Of a DNA stretch of 64,000 nucleotides, positions 61,201-64,000 are shown one piece after another; the first letter of the stretch is position 1; each line of letters starts with the position of its first letter. This stretch comes from Streptomyces malaysiensis subsp. samsunensis. Lineage in GTDB: Bacteria > Actinomycetota > Actinomycetes > Streptomycetales > Streptomycetaceae. Position numbers and translations under genes: made by a program. The notes under the pieces were generated by a model that searched no databases, had not been told where the DNA came from, and saw only the letters and a program-made list of their open reading frames with translations. The stretch covers positions 62,001 to 126,000 of the forward strand of contig NZ_JANIIC010000013.1 in the NCBI RefSeq assembly GCF_024519315.1, read 5' to 3'.

Positions 61201-64000
61201 CGCACCGCTGAGCAGCGGCACGAACAACTCCAGTCCCGCGATGTCGAACCCGACCGTAGTCACCGCCAGCAAACGGTCCTCGCCCGTGAGCTGGAAACGC
61301 CCAGCCATCGACACCAGGAAATTCACCAACGGCCCCTGCGGCACCACCACACCCTTCGGCCGCCCCGTCGAACCCGACGTATAAATCACATACGCCGCAT
61401 GAGACGCGCCAGGCCGGGTGAGCCGCTCCTCCGCCCGCCTCCGGGCAAGCTCCTCCACAACCTCCGGCGCATCCAGCAGCACGCGGGGAACGTCCACATC
61501 CGGCAGCACGGCCGCCAGATCGCCTGTGGTGAGGACGAGTGTGGGGGCTGCGTCCCGGAGCATGTAGGCGAGCCGGTCGGCCGGATACTCCGTGTCCAGC
61601 GGAAGATACGCCGCCCCCGCCTTCCACACCGCCAGCAATGCCACCACCAGATCCACCGACCTCGGCAACGCCACCGCCACAAATCGCTCCGGCTTCACCC
61701 CACGCTCAGCCAACAATCGCGCCAAACGCCCAGTCCGCCTGTCCAGTTCGCGATACGACAGCGACACACCACCCGCCACCACCGCCACCGCATCCGGCGA
61801 CCCAACCACCCGCTCCTCGAACAGCTCCACCACCGAACGACCCGGCACCTCACACACGGTGTCATTCCAAACCGACAGCACCGACCGGGACTCAGCCTCG
61901 TCCAACAGGTCGATACGGTCGAGCGGGGCGTCGGGCGCATCGACCATGCCCCGCAACACACGCAGGTACCGCGTGCCGAGCGTTTCGACCGTGTCCCGGT
62001 CGAACAGGTCGGTGCTGAACTCCAGCACTCCTCGCAGCCCGCCGGCTTCGTGCGGCTGCTCGGTGAAGGCGAAGGACAGGTCGAACTTGCCCACCCCGGT
62101 GTCAGCCGCCACCGGCGACACGGTGAGGTCGGGGATACCGGCCACGGCTTGGTCGGTGGCCGCTGTGTCGGTGTTGTTGAAGGCCAGGAGCACCTGGAAG
62201 AGCGGGTGACGGGCGAGCGAGCGCTCCGGGTTGACCACCTCGACCAGCCGCTCGAACGGCAGATCCTGATGGGCGTAGGCGGCCAGGTTCCGCGTACGGA
62301 CACGCTCGATCAGCGCGCGGGCCGTGGGACGTCCCGACGTGTCGGCGCGCAGCACCAGCGTGTTGATGAAGACGCCGACCAGGTCGTCGAGCGAGGTGTC
62401 GGTGCGGCCGGCGATCGGCGTGCCGATGGGGATGTCCGTACCCGCGCCGAGCCGGGTCAGCACCGCCGCGAGCCCCGCTTGGACGACCATGAACGGACTC
62501 GACTGCGTGGCCCGCGCGAGCGCGACCACCTTGTCGTAGAGCGGGGCCGGGATCTCGAACGGAATGCGGTCGCCGCGGTAGGAGGCGACGGACGGCCGCG
62601 GCCGGTCGTACGGCAGCTCCAACTGATCCGGCAGACCCTCCAGCGCGGAGGTCCAATAGCCGAGCTGACGCGAGATCTCGCTGCCCGGGTCGGACTCGTC
62701 ACCGAGGACGTCCCGCTGCCAGAGGCTGTAGTCCGCGTACTGGACCGGCAGCGGCTCACGCACGGGGGCACGGCCGGTGGTGACACGGGTGGCGTACGCC
62801 GCCGTCAGGTCTCGTGCCAGCGGGGCGCGGGACCACGCGTCGCTCACGATGTGGTGCAGGACCAGCAGGAGGATGTGTTCGTCGCCGCCGTCGAGGGCGA
62901 ACAGCGTTGCCCTCACCGGCAGTTCTCCGGAATCCGCCGACAGGTCGAAGCCACGGCGTGCGGCCTCGCGCAGCTCCCGTTCGACGTTCGCCCGGTCCGT
63001 CTCCACCGTCGTCCACTCCGGCTCGGCCTCGCCCAGCGCACGGACGACCTGGTAGGCACCGTCGGTGTCCTCGGTGAAGACGGTGCGCAGGCTCTCGTGG
63101 CGGGCGACCACATCGCCCAGCGCCAGGCGCAACGCCTCCCGGTCCAGATGGCCGGTCAGTCTGAGCGCGATCGGAACGTTGTAGGTGGCGCTGGGGCCCT
63201 CGAACTGGTTCAGGAACCACAGGCGTTGCTGGGCATAGGAGAGAGGGATGCGGTCCGGGCGCGGATCGGCCACGGTCACACCACGGCGAACGGCGTCGGT
63301 CGCCAGGGTGGTGGCAATCCCCGCGACCGTGGGCGTCTCGAAGAGCTGCCGGATGGGCAGCTCCGCGTCCATCACGCTACGGATCCGGCTGACCAGCTTC
63401 GTCGCCAGCAGGGAGTGGCCGCCGAGATGGAAGAAGTCGTCATCGATGGTGACGGACTCCAGGCCAAGCACCTCGGCGAACAGACCACAGAGGATCTCCT
63501 CGCGCGGCGAACGCGGGACGCGGCCTTCCGTACTCTCCGGCCCGTAGTCGGGCGCGGGCAGGGCACGCCGATCCAGCTTCCCGTTCGGCGTCAACGGCAG
63601 CGCGTCCAGGGTCACGAACGCCAACGGCACCATGTAGTCCGGCAGCAACCCGGCGGTGTGCTCCCGCAGGGCCGCATCGGAAACGTCGGAGTCCGCCACT
63701 ACATAGGCGACCAGCCGCTGATCCCCGGCCCGGTCCTCCCGCACGATCACCGCAGCCTGGACGACCTCCCTGTGAGAGGCGAGAACGGCCTGGATCTCGC
63801 CCAGCTCGATACGGAACCCACGCACCTTGACCTGGTCATCGACCCGGCCCACATACACCAACTGACCGTCGGCATTCCAGCGCGCCAGATCCCCCGTGCG
63901 ATACATCCGCGCACCCGCCGGACCAAACGGATCAGCGGTGAACCGCTCCGCCGTCAGGTCCGCACGACGCCAATAGCCCCGTGCCAGAACCACACCGGCG
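55249..64000 (-). CDS. NRPS, partial: (A)-T-C-A-T-C-A-T-E
   Basis: The 5' end is outside the window; 2916 residues are seen. From the right edge: the end of an A domain (to ~63550), T (Ser at 63414), C ~63260-61880, A ~61860-60345 with code DILQLGLIWK (Gly), T (Ser at 60216), C ~60055-58535, A ~58500-57050 with code DFWNVGMVHK (Thr), T (GGDSIMS Ser at 56907) and an epimerase ~56760-55252 ([12 protein letters not shown]). Both C domains have HHxxxDA in place of HHxxxDG. The second C domain contains a ~57-residue low-complexity insert. E after Thr gives D-Thr or D-allo-Thr. The TGA overlaps the next ATG by one base. Confidence 0.95.
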   Translation of the reverse strand, partial: AGVVLARGYWRRADLTAERFTADPFGPAGARMYRTGDLARWNADGQLVYVGRVDDQVKVRGFRIELGEIQAVLASHREVVQAAVIVREDRAGDQRLVAYVVADSDVSDAALREHTAGLLPDYMVPLAFVTLDALPLTPNGKLDRRALPAPDYGPESTEGRVPRSPREEILCGLFAEVLGLESVTIDDDFFHLGGHSLLATKLVSRIRSVMDAELPIRQLFETPTVAGIATTLATDAVRRGVTVADPRPDRIPLSYAQQRLWFLNQFEGPSATYNVPIALRLTGHLDREALRLALGDVVARHESLRTVFTEDTDGAYQVVRALGEAEPEWTTVETDRANVERELREAARRGFDLSADSGELPVRATLFALDGGDEHILLLVLHHIVSDAWSRAPLARDLTAAYATRVTTGRAPVREPLPVQYADYSLWQRDVLGDESDPGSEISRQLGYWTSALEGLPDQLELPYDRPRPSVASYRGDRIPFEIPAPLYDKVVALARATQSSPFMVVQAGLAAVLTRLGAGTDIPIGTPIAGRTDTSLDDLVGVFINTLVLRADTSGRPTARALIERVRTRNLAAYAHQDLPFERLVEVVNPERSLARHPLFQVLLAFNNTDTAATDQAVAGIPDLTVSPVAADTGVGKFDLSFAFTEQPHEAGGLRGVLEFSTDLFDRDTVETLGTRYLRVLRGMVDAPDAPLDRIDLLDEAESRSVLSVWNDTVCEVPGRSVVELFEERVVGSPDAVAVVAGGVSLSYRELDRRTGRLARLLAERGVKPERFVAVALPRSVDLVVALLAVWKAGAAYLPLDTEYPADRLAYMLRDAAPTLVLTTGDLAAVLPDVDVPRVLLDAPEVVEELARRRAEERLTRPGASHAAYVIYTSGSTGRPKGVVVPQGPLVNFLVSMAGRFQLTGEDRLLAVTTVGFDIAGLELFVPLLSGAAVVVAERDVVRDPAALCALLLAQRVSVMQATPSLWRAVLAEDPAVLGGVRVLVGGEALPADLAVALADRAESVTNLYGPTETTIWSTAWPVTPGNATSPRIGRPIANTRVYVLDGGLRPVPVGVPGELYIAGAGVVRGYHARPALTSERFVADPFGGSSGGRMYRTGDVVRWTADGELEYLSRVDDQVKLRGFRIELGEIEAVLAGHDRVGQAAVLVREDRPGDKRLVAYLVPAADAGLVSAEVREYVAAQLPGYMVPSAFVTLDAFPLTANGKLNRRVLPAPDYGPEGAGGRAPRSPREEILCGLFAEVLGVESVTIDDDFFHLGGHSLLATKLVSRIRTVLDAELAVRRVFETPTVAELATALDESAAVRGRVVRTTRPARVPLSHAQQRLWFLQHLEGPSDAYNMVISLDLTGPLDEDALRQALADLVARHESLRTVFADDAAGGAYQVVLAPEQARVPLFVERVADEASVDRLMRGAAAYAFDLTSEIPIRAALFRLPGELPGDTSANASADPSSDPSADLSGVPSDALPAAPPDDLPRALPRDRPRTGGADRSALLLLTHHIAGDAWSRGVLVRDLTAAYAARVTTGRAPAWEPLPVQYADYSLWQRDLLGDEADAGSEIARQLDYWTRALEGLPEELALPFDRPRPAAASYRGDRVGFELPPGLYERLVRVAGAHRASLYMVLQAALATLLTRLGAGSDIPIGTPVAGRTDDALDDLVGFFVNTLVLRTDTSGNPTFTELVERVRARDLEAYAHQDLPFERLVEVVNPERSLARHPLFQTVLNLNNAARPLTARTGLTVTGRPLGAPSAKFDLSFEIAEAAGDTGAGLGCALDFSTDLFDRATAQSIADRFVRVLDQVAADPAVRIQDLRILDPAERRELTVPPRHPSAPGDTIVSRFERQVAATPDAVAVTYETTSLTYSEVNARANRLAHLLRERGAGPRRYVGLSMPRTEELVVAVLGVLKSGAAYVPIDPAYPADRIAYVIDDARPILTVTPDVLAESEPYPAADPEVALSPLDTAYVIYTSGSTGRPKGVEVPHGNAIRLMDSTGHWFGFGPDDVWTLFHSYAFDFSVWELWGPLLHGGRLVVVSHETSRTPDRFLKLLADERVTVLNQTPSAFYQLMAADRDNPEAAARLRLRQVVFGGEALELGRLADWYSRHPDDAPSLVNMYGITETTVHVTHVALDEAVVAASSGSVIGEPIPDLAVYVLDERLRPVPRGVVGELYVVGAGLARGYLGRPGLTAGRFVANPFGEGRMYRTGDTGRRLADGRLEYHGRVDDQVKLRGFRIELGEIEAALETHASVAQAAVILREDRPGDKRLVAYAVPAAGAGSTPEPDALRAHLATALPEHMVPSAVVALDALPLTLNGKLDRRALPAPVYGGKPEADRRGPRTEREKTLCGLFADVLGLDGVGIDDGFFDLGGDSIMSIQLVSRARRAGLELAVRDVFEHRTVAALADIATETVRVAAEEPGADIGDVPLTPIVRWFLERGGPADQFNQSRLIQVPAPLRQEHLRSAVQAVLDHHGALRARLTAAPERRLEIRRPGDVDAASLVRRVAAAGFEEPAQRDLVRRETEAARERLDLDAGRLVQVVWFDRGADTPGLLLLLVHHLVVDGVSWRILVPDLAEAFRAVSAGREAELQPVGTSLRRWARRLTEAAARPARAAEAAWWQQVLRPGDPLLGRRALDPARDTYGSAAHLTVTLPVAVTEKLLTRVPSVFTAEVNDVLLTAFALAWARWRGRGAGGAGGRPAGVLLDLEGHGREEDLVGAVDLSRTVGWFTSLYPVRIDPGAADLTDAFAGGPAAGEAVKRIKEQLRAVPDKGIGYGLVRHLNAGTAPGFTGLPEPQVAFNYLGRFTVADAEEAGSATVPDWTVLASAAGIGGTDPRVPLAHPLELNARTDDGPRGPELAATWTWAEGILDRAEVATLADLWFQALTALTEHAERPDAGGLTVSDVSLSLLSQDEIELLEDDWRTM
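59528..59697 (-). repeat. In-frame tandem-repeat insert in a condensation domain
   Basis: A run of short repeats (plus strand words ggatgggtc, gcggat, ggcggat) encodes a Ser/Ala/Asp/Pro-rich stretch ([20 protein letters not shown]...) just before the HHxxxD strand of the second C domain. The homologous C domain at ~62850 has only a few residues here, so ~57 residues have been added by repeat expansion. It probably forms a surface loop. Confidence 0.75.

Overview
The window is high-GC DNA (G/C-dominated third codon positions, frequent GTG and TTG starts, GGAGG-type ribosome sites) whose gene families are typical of Streptomyces; no rRNA, tRNA or CRISPR was seen. The species cannot be fixed from this sequence.

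Layout. 1-6 kb: the 3' end of a cytochrome P450, a decayed ArsR/MFS remnant, an isochorismatase-like hydrolase divergent from a TetR-EamA exporter pair, and a broken IS200/IS605 (IS1341-type) element lying beside a truncated FAD-dependent dehydrogenase. 6-16 kb: a membrane protein with NAD-binding domains, small proteins, a PHP phosphoesterase, a beta-phosphoglucomutase/GH65 phosphorylase operon preceded by a degenerate repeat tract, a Gfo/Idh/MocA oxidoreductase and a secreted beta-propeller lipoprotein. 16-19 kb: MarR-MFS pair and a toxin-antitoxin pair. 19-36 kb: an accessory carbohydrate region with a nitrilase-type hydrolase, a frameshifted mannonate dehydratase gene, two aldo/keto reductases, a secreted GH5 enzyme, an FG-GAP protein, a CobW GTPase, two different GH127 enzymes, a propeller lectin and a MerR-PP2C fusion. 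36-40 kb: a polar amino acid ABC importer followed by two genes that carry internal deletions.

40-64 kb: an antibiotic locus. It holds a DedA protein, a NarL-type two-component system, a cyclodeaminase, an MmpL/RND exporter, an alpha/beta hydrolase, an MbtH protein and two large NRPS genes, the first of which runs off the right edge. Reading the adenylation pockets by eye gives the last modules as (unread A domain)-Gly-Thr(with epimerase)-Ile-like-Pro-TE. Together with a lysine-cyclodeaminase-like enzyme that could make pipecolate, this order matches the C-terminal half of laspartomycin/glycinocin lipopeptides (Asp7-Gly8-D-allo-Thr9-Ile10-Pro11, with pipecolate at position 3). That assignment is an inference; the upstream modules and lipid-attachment genes lie outside the window.

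If the product is laspartomycin-like it would sequester undecaprenyl phosphate. The DedA gene, which overlaps or directly precedes the two-component system, belongs to a family containing undecaprenyl-phosphate translocases, so it may be a self-protection gene. The most testable ideas here are the DedA link, a perfect 54-bp palindrome between the divergent cyclodeaminase and exporter genes, a probable leaderless start for the histidine kinase, and signs of module duplication or domain exchange within the NRPS.
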